From assembly GCF_900114995.1 (NCBI RefSeq), contig NZ_FOUX01000006.1:682001-746000 (forward strand): DNA of 64,000 nt, given 5' to 3'. Of this stretch, positions 51,490 through 59,807 are shown piece after piece. A model generated the notes under the pieces. That model made no database searches. It was not told the origin of the DNA and saw only the letters and a list, made by a program, of their open reading frames with translations. Position 1 is the first letter of the stretch; every line of letters begins with the position of its first letter. A program made the position numbers and the translations under genes. Origin of the DNA: Chitinophaga sp. YR627 (GTDB lineage Bacteria > Bacteroidota > Bacteroidia > Chitinophagales > Chitinophagaceae).

Positions 51490-52467
51490 ATGAATACCAA
51501 CTTTAACGGTTCCGGTACATCTCAGCCGGACGTAAATGACCCTAAGTATCTGCCGGTTATCAAGTCTTTTGTGGCGCTGCTCGATGAGATCATTGCCCAG
51601 AAAAACGCCATCAACACGCATGCGATATCCTTATCGACATTGAAGAAATGGGCGGAAACCCGTATTGATATCAATATGATTAACCGGACGGAGGGGCCGC
51701 TGGATGAGTTGCGTAACTCAATTGCCATTGCTCTGCAGGAACTGGCGCTTACCGTCTTTAATAAACACAACAGTAAGAACGATCACGTGATCTATGCCCA
51801 GCTGGCCAGACAAATAGAAGGGCTCACCCCTGAGACCCTGCAATTGCTGGAAAACAACCAGGGAATGCTGGATGACGTTAAAGCCAGTAAACCACCCCTG
51901 CCTATTGCTGCGTACGTGGTCATTGCGGTTGTACTGGTGGGTATTTACCTGGCAGCTACAAAGAATACCAGACCGGAGGAAACGCCAAAGCCGGTTTCGA
52001 ACGATATGCCGAAGTCATTTACCACCGTGGACGGTGCGTCCGTTAGTACAAGTGGCAGGCTCGCTCCGATAGAGGAGACGAGTGCAGAAGACCCTGTTGA
52101 GCGTACGCCGATGGTGAAGGTCATCAACAAAATGGATAAACTCGCCAAGATGGTAATGGTAGGGGTAGAAGGACACCCGGTATATACCCTTTTGATAGAA
52201 CCGAAGACGCAACGAGTGGTTCGTGACATGAAGTTTGGCGTTTATACTTTCAGGGTGGCGACAGGAAGCAGGGAAGCACTGCTTAGCTTTGCAGGTGGTA
52301 AAGCACGCTGGGAAGGCACTAAATATGAAGATCAGCCTGCGGATACGGTTGTGGCACTGGAAACGAAGAAGGAATTCAGCAGAACAACCATATGGCTGGA
52401 AGAGCATCCGACGAAAGGCGTGGTGTATAATATACTGGAGGAAATGTCGCCGAAGCCTAAACAATAA
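51490..52467 (+). CDS. Membrane-anchored hypothetical protein
   Basis: I do not recognise the family. A 325-residue protein with a soluble helical N-terminal half (about 1-135), one transmembrane helix about 138-158 (LPIAAYVVIAVVLVGIYLAA), a polar, T/S/E-rich linker about 160-200, and a beta-rich C-terminal domain about 205-325 (HPVYTLLIEPKTQ, MKFGVYTFRVATGSREALLS, RTTIWLEEHPTKG). The order of parts suggests a cytosolic sensor or scaffold half and a periplasmic beta domain. Single gene with no obvious partner except the coiled-coil gene just upstream. Confidence 0.55.
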   Translation: MNTNFNGSGTSQPDVNDPKYLPVIKSFVALLDEIIAQKNAINTHAISLSTLKKWAETRIDINMINRTEGPLDELRNSIAIALQELALTVFNKHNSKNDHVIYAQLARQIEGLTPETLQLLENNQGMLDDVKASKPPLPIAAYVVIAVVLVGIYLAATKNTRPEETPKPVSNDMPKSFTTVDGASVSTSGRLAPIEETSAEDPVERTPMVKVINKMDKLAKMVMVGVEGHPVYTLLIEPKTQRVVRDMKFGVYTFRVATGSREALLSFAGGKARWEGTKYEDQPADTVVALETKKEFSRTTIWLEEHPTKGVVYNILEEMSPKPKQ

Positions 52468-52607
52468 TGGTGCTCAGGAACATGATTTGTCCCAACGCCG
52501 GACATATCATTGTCCAATGCCGGACGCCTATGCGGCATGTGATATTTTAACTCATTGATTTATAGTATCTTCATAGTTGGCATATCTCTTGACTCCGTAT
52601 GCCAACT

Positions 52608-53795
52608 ATGAAGCATCTTCTTCTTTCCTGTTCCATAACAGCTTTTTGCCTGTTCAGTCTCACGACAAAGGCACAACGCCTGCCCCTTATTAAAGCCGGC
52701 AACGCTAATGCCATTATTACGGATGGTGCATATGTGCACCTGAACTGGCAGCTTGACCCCAACGCCAAACCGGACATTTACTATGTCAATGTGCCTTTCA
52801 GACAAAGTCAGGTCACGCTGAAAACCGATCAGGATAGTATACGCTTCAATACCAAACCCGGAAAGGTATACGACTTCATTACCCTGTTAAACGGAAAAGA
52901 CAGTTGCTTTATAAAAATCGCATCTATACAGGATACGCTCACGCAGTTGAGTGGGAATAGCACCCATCCTGCGCCCGATACATTGCCATTTGAACTGAAT
53001 GGTTCGCGGATCTATCTGAAAGGCATCCTGAACGATAGTAAAACCGTCAATATACAATTTGACCTGGGCGCAGGTACTACCTGCGTTAACAGGCAGGTAG
53101 CGGAAAAATTAGGTTTACAGTTTGATGGTAATACGGTAGTCACCAATACACAGGGTACCAATGAAACGCGGACAAGCTCCGGTAACACGCTTACGATCGG
53201 CACTATCAGCTGGAAAACAGTACGCCTGGTACAGGTAGGCAATATGCAGGAAGGAGAAGACCTGATCATCGGTAATTCCCTCTTCCGCGAGAAGATCATC
53301 GAGATAGACTATGATAAGAAAAGGATGATCATCCATCAAAAACTACCTGTCTACAGCAGTAGGTTTAAAAAGCAAGCGGTATGGTTTGAACAGAACAGGC
53401 CGAAGTTCCAGGCCGTCGTTGTAGTGGGAGGGAAGTCCTATCCTTTCTGGTTCCTTTTTGACACCGGCAGGGATGCGACTATGGCGTTGGGAAGTGATTT
53501 TAGCCGTCATGAACAGCTGTGGCAAAAACTGGATAGTTTAACTATGGTCAATGGGCGGAAGATTGTGCGGCTGAATGCGGAGATTGCGGGTGTTGTCTTT
53601 CCGGATATTGTGACCAACGCGCATCCTCCTGACAAGCCGGGCAGCAGAACGACTTTGTTCGGTAATCAGATCCTCAATCATTTTAACGTGATACTGGACA
53701 ACCGGGAGGGGATGCTTTACCTGAAACCGAACGGCCGTAGTAAAGAACCTTATTCTAATTATCAGGATTTTCTGGAGAGTATAAGAGGCAGGTAA
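52608..53795 (+). CDS. Secreted retropepsin-like aspartic protease with two lobes
   Basis: A 395-residue exported protein; ATG at 52608 gives a normal signal peptide (MKHLLLSCSITAFCLFSLTT, then KAQ), although ATG at 52599 is also in frame. Two aspartyl-protease-like lobes are present. Lobe 1 has NIQFDLGAGTTCVNRQVAEK (D152, where the usual DTG/DSG is DLG) and a hydrophobic strand IIGNSLFR. Lobe 2 has FLFDTGRDATMALG (D285) and FGNQILNHFNVILDN. Homologues with one lobe dimerise; here the duplication would give one active site with an unusual half. It could be a periplasmic peptidase, or inactive. Ends at its own terminator. Confidence 0.7.
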   Translation: MKHLLLSCSITAFCLFSLTTKAQRLPLIKAGNANAIITDGAYVHLNWQLDPNAKPDIYYVNVPFRQSQVTLKTDQDSIRFNTKPGKVYDFITLLNGKDSCFIKIASIQDTLTQLSGNSTHPAPDTLPFELNGSRIYLKGILNDSKTVNIQFDLGAGTTCVNRQVAEKLGLQFDGNTVVTNTQGTNETRTSSGNTLTIGTISWKTVRLVQVGNMQEGEDLIIGNSLFREKIIEIDYDKKRMIIHQKLPVYSSRFKKQAVWFEQNRPKFQAVVVVGGKSYPFWFLFDTGRDATMALGSDFSRHEQLWQKLDSLTMVNGRKIVRLNAEIAGVVFPDIVTNAHPPDKPGSRTTLFGNQILNHFNVILDNREGMLYLKPNGRSKEPYSNYQDFLESIRGR

Positions 53796-53801
53796 AAAGT
53801 A

Positions 53802-53833
53802 ATGCCGGAGACATATTGCTCCGGCATCTTTTA
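53802..53833. terminator. Terminator between the aspartic protease and the primase-like gene
   Basis: ATGCCGGAG/CTCCGGCAT (53802-53810 with 53819-53827) is a perfect 9-bp stem followed by CTTTTATTT. It ends the rightward transcript and lies just before the leftward gene's stop codon at 53835. The leftward strand lacks a good T run (it reads TTAC), so bidirectional use is uncertain. Confidence 0.7.
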
Positions 53834-53834
53834 T

Positions 53835-54518
53835 TTACAGCAGACGTGGTACAAATCCACCCTGCGAACAGCCGGGTATCGGTATCATCTGATCGCCCGT
53901 CTGGTCAACATGCGGTAGTTCCGCGATACTCTGGTACCAGCGTTTGCGGAAAGCTTCTTCAACACTGAGTGGATCTACCAGTACGTGAAAACCGCCCCGT
54001 GTTTCGACAAACTGTACTTTGGCTGATTGTCCGACGCGTTCGTAGATCAGTGTTTTCAGATTAGCCGCAAACGCCTCATCCTTGATATCAAAATCAAAAT
54101 CAACATAACAGCTTCTGCTCTTATTCTTCTGGATCTCACTCATTATCTCCTGGTGCGGATTCACATGTTTGTTCTGATTTTGTATGCACTTTGCCAGGGC
54201 TGTCAGTCCGCTGAACATGGCATCATACAAACTCCTCGGATTCGGTGTAATATAGATCGCCAGTGCTTCCTGTGGTATCGCCTGCCCTTTCTGTGTATAA
54301 GCGCCTATAGGGCATTCCAGTTGCAGTATCTTGGAATAAAGGTCTTCTTTTCTGCTGGTGAAGCGTTTCAGTTGCTGTTTGTCAGATTTAATGGCATCGG
54401 AATATTTACTCCTTGCCAGTAAAGAGACATAATAGGCTTCGCCTTCTTCCAGATCGGGTAACCAGTCTATGAACGAGCGTAAGATAGCCTCGTCCTGTAT
54501 GATTTTATAGTAGTTCAT
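53835..54518 (-). CDS. Small protein with archaeo-eukaryotic primase-like motifs
   Basis: A 227-residue cytosolic protein (start at 54518; an ATG 21 bases upstream is possible). It carries the three core elements of the AEP/RRM-like catalytic fold: a DxDxD metal motif YVDFDFDI (D140, D142, D144), a following helix, and TRGGFHVLVDP (about 173-183, H178 at the s-x-H position), then QMIPIPGCSQGGF near the C-terminus. AEP enzymes prime and extend nucleic acid, but this single-domain size matches stand-alone phage-like or plasmid-like members or a degenerate regulator. No helicase or repair gene is adjacent. Family placement is by motif reading only. Confidence 0.5.
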   Translation of the reverse strand: MNYYKIIQDEAILRSFIDWLPDLEEGEAYYVSLLARSKYSDAIKSDKQQLKRFTSRKEDLYSKILQLECPIGAYTQKGQAIPQEALAIYITPNPRSLYDAMFSGLTALAKCIQNQNKHVNPHQEIMSEIQKNKSRSCYVDFDFDIKDEAFAANLKTLIYERVGQSAKVQFVETRGGFHVLVDPLSVEEAFRKRWYQSIAELPHVDQTGDQMIPIPGCSQGGFVPRLL

Positions 54519-54693
54519 TGGTAGGGATTTAGCATTCAACCGGACTGGTATTTAACTGCTGCTGAGGCATAGTATCAGCACAACGTTTCAGTCATAGGTA
54601 TCAGGTAAATTTAACGCGGCAAAGTTAATTTATTTCATCGGGATGTTTTATATTTAGCGCATATTACCTAAATTATAACTGTACCTATTACCC

Positions 54694-55308
54694 ATGAAAA
54701 AGATCTTTTTGTTAGCCGCTGCATGTCTTGCATGCGTTTATTCTGTACATGCCCAGCGTTTCATTCACGGCATAGGAACGGGCGTTTTTGTAGACGGATC
54801 TTCCAAAACTGAAACCAAAGTCTCCAGTACGCTGATGTATTCAATCCGCATGAGTTTTGCGGAAACAGAGAACACCGCCTTATCCTTAGGCATCCCATTG
54901 AGTGTGGGAATCAACGGCGTAGATGAATACTACTATGACAGCTATACGGGAGAGTATGGCTATAATAACCTGGGATTTATGGTGAATGTACCGCTCCTAT
55001 TCAATTTTAACATTGGTGCGGGTTCTGCGAAGGGGTGCCAGAGCAGAATGGGCTTTTTTGTTGGAGCCGGATTTTCCTATCACGCCAGTTCCGTAGACAG
55101 AACAATTCCGGCAGGATATTACGACTATATCGATTATGATGATCTGCACACGACTGCAAGTACGGTGGGACCAGCTGCAAATATCGGATTACGTATCGGT
55201 GTAGGCGCTAAAAAACGTCACAATATTGAGATCAGTACCTTTTATATGAAGGGGGCAACATCGTATAAACCTAATATCGGCGCACTGAACTGCGTTTTCA
55301 ACTTCTAA
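54694..55308 (+). CDS. Outer membrane beta-barrel protein
   Basis: A 204-residue exported protein with signal peptide (MKKIFLLAAACLACVYSVHA, then QRF). The mature part alternates hydrophobic and polar residues with tyrosine and phenylalanine-rich strands (YDSYTGEYGYNNLGFMVNVP, GFFVGAGFSYHASSV, NIGLRIGVG) and ends in an aromatic (NCVFNF), the usual pattern of small outer membrane barrels of OmpA/porin-like type. About 8 strands fit in the length. The ligand and role are unknown. Converges with the glycosyltransferase gene. Confidence 0.72.
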   Translation: MKKIFLLAAACLACVYSVHAQRFIHGIGTGVFVDGSSKTETKVSSTLMYSIRMSFAETENTALSLGIPLSVGINGVDEYYYDSYTGEYGYNNLGFMVNVPLLFNFNIGAGSAKGCQSRMGFFVGAGFSYHASSVDRTIPAGYYDYIDYDDLHTTASTVGPAANIGLRIGVGAKKRHNIEISTFYMKGATSYKPNIGALNCVFNF

Positions 55309-55312
55309 AATC

Positions 55313-55346
55313 AATGGGGTGTCAACCATACGGTAAACACCCCATT
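55313..55346 (+). terminator. Hairpin after the outer membrane protein gene
   Basis: AATGGGGTGT/ACACCCCATT (55313-55322 with 55337-55346) is a perfect 10-bp stem 5 bases after the stop codon. There is no clear T run, so it may be a terminator aided by other factors or a 3' stability hairpin. Confidence 0.5.
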
Positions 55347-55413
55347 ACAATTTGGTCAGCAGACAGTTGCTGGTGTACACTACTGCATTTTGTGACTGCG
55401 TATTTCGCTTTTG

Positions 55414-56673
55414 TTATTGTCTGATCCCTTTTGTTTGTTTCCAGCTAAAGATCTCTTTCACCGCTTTTTCATAACCCCCTGCTTCCCGGAAAGAATCACT
55501 GATCTTACGGCTACTTTCGACATAACTTTTATCCGTCATTACTTTCTCTGTTGCCGCTCTCAATTCTGCTGCTGTCAGGGTATGAACGTCCAGTGCAATG
55601 GTGGCGCCCAGTTCGGCTGCCCGCTCTGCCAGGAAAAACTGATCAGCGCCCATAGGAATGGACACAAACGGTACATTCGCATATAGCAGATCACCAATGC
55701 TGTTCATCCCGGCATGTGTAATAGCAGCTGCACTACGTTCCAGTATGGCGGACTGTGGTACATAATCCCGTACAATGAAATTGGCAGGTATTGTCATGGC
55801 AGACAGATCTACACCATAGGCCGTCATGACCACTGTGATATCCATATCTGCGAATGCTTTAAAAAAGAGTTCATATACGCCTGCGGCATAATTACCGAAA
55901 ACAGTTCCCAGGGAGATGTATAACACCTTTTTACCCTCCAGTTTTTCAAACGGAAAATCCACCTGGTATTTTTTCTCATATACCGGTGCTCCTACGAAAA
56001 TAAAGCTGTTATCATATTGGCTGTTGTCCCGTATAAAGTAGCGGGAGGTGTAAATGATATTCAGTTCGCCCTTATTGAAGAAGTGACTGAGCAGGTCTGT
56101 AGATATCCGTACTTTGTATTTGTCCTGGAAATACCTGCGTACTTTATCAAACTTTCTACGATAGAAAAGCAGGTACAATAAGCGGATTTTCCAACTGAAA
56201 GGGATCAGATCCGCGGGCGTCCAGGTTTTACCTTTCCGCATCTTTTCAAAATCCTTCATCGTCGCAAATACTGCGAAGGAGGAAACGGCCGGTATTTTCA
56301 AGGCCTGTGCGATCAAACTGGCATAGGGGTATGCGGCGGAATGTACGATATAATCAAACTGCATGTCTCTGATCTGTTCCATCAGATGATCTACGAAACG
56401 TTCGGGTTGTAATAAGGCATTGATAAAGCCTGGTTTACCGGCAGGCTTTATCTTTCCAGCTGCTGTTGCTGCCTGTCCCTGTGAGAATTTGAAGATATTG
56501 AGGTCCTCTTTATAACAGATGAAAGTGGCGCCGGTGGCCTCCACCGGTTTCCTGAATTCTTCCGAACTGAAAAAGGTCACTTCTTCTCCGTGTTTTACCA
56601 ATGCGCCTGCAAGTCCCAGTGTCGGATTCATATGTCCGTGAGAAGGAATGCTCAGCAATAATACTTTAGCCAT
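55414..56673 (-). CDS. Macrolide-type (MGT/UGT) glycosyltransferase
   Basis: A 419-residue cytosolic GT-B enzyme. The N-terminus LLLSIPSHGHMNPTLGLAGA (residues 5-24) is the acceptor-domain signature of the GT1 family, and the C-terminal nucleotide-sugar-binding motif appears as ITHAGMNSIGDLLYANVPFV (about 329-348) then PMGADQFFLAERAAELGAT. Such enzymes glycosylate lipids, macrolides or small aromatic compounds. The neighbouring regulator is an AraC type, but the gene is not in an operon, and the acceptor is unknown. Resistance by glycosylation is one possibility. Confidence 0.87.
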   Translation of the reverse strand: MAKVLLLSIPSHGHMNPTLGLAGALVKHGEEVTFFSSEEFRKPVEATGATFICYKEDLNIFKFSQGQAATAAGKIKPAGKPGFINALLQPERFVDHLMEQIRDMQFDYIVHSAAYPYASLIAQALKIPAVSSFAVFATMKDFEKMRKGKTWTPADLIPFSWKIRLLYLLFYRRKFDKVRRYFQDKYKVRISTDLLSHFFNKGELNIIYTSRYFIRDNSQYDNSFIFVGAPVYEKKYQVDFPFEKLEGKKVLYISLGTVFGNYAAGVYELFFKAFADMDITVVMTAYGVDLSAMTIPANFIVRDYVPQSAILERSAAAITHAGMNSIGDLLYANVPFVSIPMGADQFFLAERAAELGATIALDVHTLTAAELRAATEKVMTDKSYVESSRKISDSFREAGGYEKAVKEIFSWKQTKGIRQ

Positions 56674-56753
56674 GTATTGTCTCTTTGTATATCAGATTAG
56701 CAGGGCAAAGTTATCGTCCGCCGGAGGGGTGGTATAGGATAAAACCGACATTT

Positions 56754-57563
56754 TTAGTCATTCCATTCTATGAAATTCTCGACACCGGCGCCTGCCTGTT
56801 GCCGGAACTGCTGAGGTGTGGTACCGGAAAATGTCCTGAATTCGCGGATGAAATGTGACTGATCGGCATAGTCGTATTTATAGGCAATCGCTGCCAGACT
56901 TTCCGCGTCCGGCCGACTTAATGCGTTAACAGTTTTCTGGAAGCGGATGATGCGGGAGATCAGTTTTGGAGAAAGACCGATCTGCTCCCGGAAGAGGCGT
57001 TCGAGCGAGCGTTCTGTCAGGTGTAACTGCTGTTGTAATAACTGAAGGGAAACGGTGGTATCTCCTTCCTGTAGCAGCTTTAATGCGTACTGTGTTTTTG
57101 AGGTATTTACGGCTTGATGTTGTTGCCATTGTGCTGTCAGGAAATTATTCAGCAGGACAATTCTTTCAGTCGTAGTTGCCGCATTGAGTAGCTGGTCACT
57201 CAGGTGATTCTTACAGAGACTATCCAGGTCCGTCACATTATTGGCCAGTTCATGACCGGCAATACCAAATAAGGAGCAGATGGCGGTTGGTTTGAAATGT
57301 ACACTGATGATCTTTACGTTTCCCGTCAGTTTTTTTTCAAAGCAGAAAGTACTGGCGCCATGCAGGAAGATATGAGGTCTTTCAGTGCCAGGATGTTCAG
57401 GAAAAAAGGCAGCAGGATCTTCCAGGAAGATCATACCTGGGTAGGCGTCTACCATGGAGCGGAATGTCATGGATTGACCGGCCGGGATCTGCCCTTCCGT
57501 GACCCAGTATTGACCTATCTGTTCCCGGAGCACACTGTCTGGTAGTATTGACTGATATTGCAT
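56754..57563 (-). CDS. AraC-family transcriptional regulator (DUF6597-type sensor)
   Basis: A 269-residue regulator. N-terminal region about 1-140 is the type found in many Bacteroidota AraC proteins (YQSILPDSVLREQIGQYWV, then HFKPTAICSLFGIAGHEL). The C-terminal AraC HTH pair lies at about 160-262 (LHLTERSLERLFREQIGLSP and ADQSHFIREFRTFSGTTPQQ). It lies 80 bases upstream of the glycosyltransferase start on the same strand, so this gene may be its regulator, though the gap leaves room for a separate promoter. Confidence 0.88.
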   Translation of the reverse strand: MQYQSILPDSVLREQIGQYWVTEGQIPAGQSMTFRSMVDAYPGMIFLEDPAAFFPEHPGTERPHIFLHGASTFCFEKKLTGNVKIISVHFKPTAICSLFGIAGHELANNVTDLDSLCKNHLSDQLLNAATTTERIVLLNNFLTAQWQQHQAVNTSKTQYALKLLQEGDTTVSLQLLQQQLHLTERSLERLFREQIGLSPKLISRIIRFQKTVNALSRPDAESLAAIAYKYDYADQSHFIREFRTFSGTTPQQFRQQAGAGVENFIEWND

Positions 57564-58034
57564 GGATAAGCGCTATATTGATAAATAAGGAGCCGGTGTC
57601 TGAAGTGTGTTCACCTATAGTTATCCATCGTAGATCTTCCGTTTTTTAATGAAGGATCAATGTAGGATGAGTATGATCAGACCCTGTTTTATAGCGTAGA
57701 CGATCAATGCCCCTCCTTTATTTTAATCCGGAAAGCAATATTTATTGCAATATTATGCTGATAGACTGCTATGGGATTGGGAGAGAAGCGATAAAAGTGG
57801 CTATCATCCGGAATGTGACCATAAGAAATATATTTCCCTATATCAGGGAAATTGTTTACATTTCTATTAACAATATTACAGCATTCAACCAGGATCACAC
57901 ATTAGCGTTATTAAGTACACTATACCTTTTATTTTGTTATGTGAACAGTGATGTATTCCACTATGCTATTTGAACAATGAAGTGACTATTGAACAATGAA
58001 TTTATGTCCTCTCTAAACATAAATAGAACAGTCT
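57564..58034. other. AT-rich intergenic region of 471 bases with dyad and direct repeats
   Basis: No gene with protein-like composition is supported here. The region holds a perfect 8-bp dyad ATTTCCCT-ATATC-AGGGAAAT (57832-57852) and a 12-bp direct repeat TTGAACAATGAA at 57970-57981 and 57989-58000 (19-base period). Both may be regulatory sites for the outer membrane protein gene that starts at 58035. Confidence 0.5.
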
Positions 58035-59141
58035 ATGAACAGAATTTTATCAGCTGCTTTCCTGTCAGTGATCTGCACAGGAGTGATTTCACGCGTCCAG
58101 GCACAGGGTTGTGTCGCTTTACGCGGTAACGGACCGGCCACCTGTACCATTACCCATCCGGATGAGGATCGTTCTGACAAATGGATCTTCAGTATGGGCG
58201 CCCGGTATTTTAAGTCTTACAAACATTTTAAAGGTGCTGAGGAACAGAAAGAGAGAGTGCTGAACGGCACAGAAGTAATTAACCATCAGACAGCCATCGA
58301 CCTCACGCTGACACGTCTGATCAACAGCCGCTGGAGCGTGATGCTGGATGTACCCCTGCTGGCAAATACCAGGTCTTCGTTATATGAACATGGTCTGGTA
58401 AACGGGGTAAATAACTATAACCAGCGTCACAGTATGCATTCCTATGGGATGGGAGACATGCGTATTGCGGTGTACCGCTGGTTGCTGGACCCGGAAAAGC
58501 ATAAAAAGGGTAATATCCAGGCAGGACTGGGGATTAAATTTGCTACCGGTGATTATGATTACCAGGATTACTGGTATAATGTCGGTCCCAATGGTACGAA
58601 ACAACTGCGTACTGTTGACCAGTCTATTCAGCTGGGAGACGGTGGTACCGGACTGACCGCAGAACTGAACCTCTATCAGTACTTTTCCAGGCATTTTGGG
58701 GTGTATGGTAATTTCTATTATCTGAGCAATCCAAGGGAACAGAACGGGGTGCGTACCTACAGGGAAACACTGACGCCCGCACTGGCCAATGAGGCTATCT
58801 GCAGCGTGCCTGACCAGTATATGGCGCGGGCAGGGGTAAATTATATGACAAAGGGTTTCAGCGCCGCTTTAGGCGCCAGACTGGAAGGTATTCCGGTCAA
58901 TGACCTGATTGGTGGCAGCGGTGATTTCCGTCGTCCGGGATATGTAATTTCCCTGGAGCCCAACGTTTCCTATGCTTTTAAGAAGATGAACGTCTTTGCG
59001 GGTGTTCCCGTCGCTTTACGCAGGGACAGGACGCAGAGCAACACAGACAAAGCCAGAAGTACGCCTACCAATAAGGTGAACGGCGATGCCGCCTTTGCCG
59101 ACTATGTGATAAATGTCGGGTTTTCAGTACGTTTCAGATAA
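58035..59141 (+). CDS. Outer membrane transporter-like beta-barrel protein
   Basis: A 368-residue exported protein with a signal peptide (to about residue 24, VQAQ). Mature sequence has amphipathic strands with aromatic girdles (MGARYFKSYKHF, GDMRIAVYRWLLDP, IQAGLGIKFATGDYDYQDYW, ALGARLEGIPVNDLIGG) and ends in VGFSVRFR, typical of an outer membrane barrel of about 14-16 strands; a CxxxxGNGPATCT stretch near the N-terminus may form a disulfide loop. Ligand unknown. The tetR start lies 79 bases downstream, so it may be a neighbour of the efflux operon by position only. Confidence 0.7.
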   Translation: MNRILSAAFLSVICTGVISRVQAQGCVALRGNGPATCTITHPDEDRSDKWIFSMGARYFKSYKHFKGAEEQKERVLNGTEVINHQTAIDLTLTRLINSRWSVMLDVPLLANTRSSLYEHGLVNGVNNYNQRHSMHSYGMGDMRIAVYRWLLDPEKHKKGNIQAGLGIKFATGDYDYQDYWYNVGPNGTKQLRTVDQSIQLGDGGTGLTAELNLYQYFSRHFGVYGNFYYLSNPREQNGVRTYRETLTPALANEAICSVPDQYMARAGVNYMTKGFSAALGARLEGIPVNDLIGGSGDFRRPGYVISLEPNVSYAFKKMNVFAGVPVALRRDRTQSNTDKARSTPTNKVNGDAAFADYVINVGFSVRFR

Positions 59142-59180
59142 CATGTTCATACCATCTTGCGGGGACAGAGAAAAAAATAT

Positions 59181-59211
59181 TTTGAAACGATCGTTTCAGA
59201 ATGTAACTTTG
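59181..59211 (+). promoter_or_regulatory. tetR promoter with embedded TetR operator
   Basis: TTTG (59181-59184), 19 bases, and TAACTTTG (59204-59211) form a consensus Bacteroidota promoter. The perfect 16-bp palindrome TGAAACGATCGTTTCA (59183-59198) lies across the -33/spacer. The start codon is at 59220, only 8 bases past the -7 element, so the mRNA would have little or no leader. Position predicts autorepression by TetR. Confidence 0.7.
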
Positions 59212-59219
59212 TTCCCGTT

Positions 59220-59807
59220 ATGGCCAGAGATAAAGATTTTATTCCTGAGGAAAAGATAGCAAAAGCACTGGACGTGTTTTGGGAGAAGGGCTACAATGCC
59301 ACTTCCATGCAGGATCTGGTGGAAGCTATGCAGATCAACAGGAGCAGTCTTTATAACTCTTTCGGCGATAAACATAACCTTTTCCTGGAATGTCTGCGGA
59401 CATATGGTTACCTGGCGGCAAAGGACTATGAGTCGGTCCTCACCCTGAAGGAGCTTTCTCCCCTGGAGACAATGGAAAAGATCATCGATGTCTACGTAGC
59501 GGGTATCGTTTATGACTGCAAATGCTGTATGGGGATGAAATCCTCCTTTGAGCTGGCAGGAGATGATGATGAGGTACGTAGCGTGATCAAAACAGCCAGT
59601 GACAGAACGATCGGTATTTTTACCGACCTCCTGAGAAGGGCAAAAGAACAGGGAGAGTTGTCAGATGACAAAGAACCTGCTGTCCTGGCACATATTATAT
59701 TCAATGGCTTTTGTGGCTGGAAACAATCATATCTCCAGTTTAAAGATGCCAATCTTGTAAAGAAGATGGCAGGATATACCAAGTTACATTTGAAAAGTCC
59801 ATTTTAA
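59220..59807 (+). CDS. TetR-family repressor of the RND efflux operon
   Basis: A 195-residue regulator. The N-terminal TetR HTH is clear (KALDVFWEKGYNATSMQDLV, then EAMQINRSSLYNSFGDKHNL), followed by a C-terminal ligand domain with CKCCMGMKSSFELAG, whose three cysteines in a row are notable and might respond to thiol-active or metal ligands. ATG at 59220 is preferred because an upstream TTG at 59157 would make the protein begin inside the operator. Two identical 16-bp palindromes, before this gene and before the efflux genes, mark its likely targets. Confidence 0.88.
   Translation: MARDKDFIPEEKIAKALDVFWEKGYNATSMQDLVEAMQINRSSLYNSFGDKHNLFLECLRTYGYLAAKDYESVLTLKELSPLETMEKIIDVYVAGIVYDCKCCMGMKSSFELAGDDDEVRSVIKTASDRTIGIFTDLLRRAKEQGELSDDKEPAVLAHIIFNGFCGWKQSYLQFKDANLVKKMAGYTKLHLKSPF

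Noticed and set aside
57707..57973. 88-codon open frame in the AT-rich gap
   Set aside because: I/N/Y-rich composition reflects the base content, no motif or start context; probably chance.
57970..58000. Possible CRISPR-like repeats
   Set aside because: Only two 12-bp copies with a 7-base gap; no array and no cas genes in the window.
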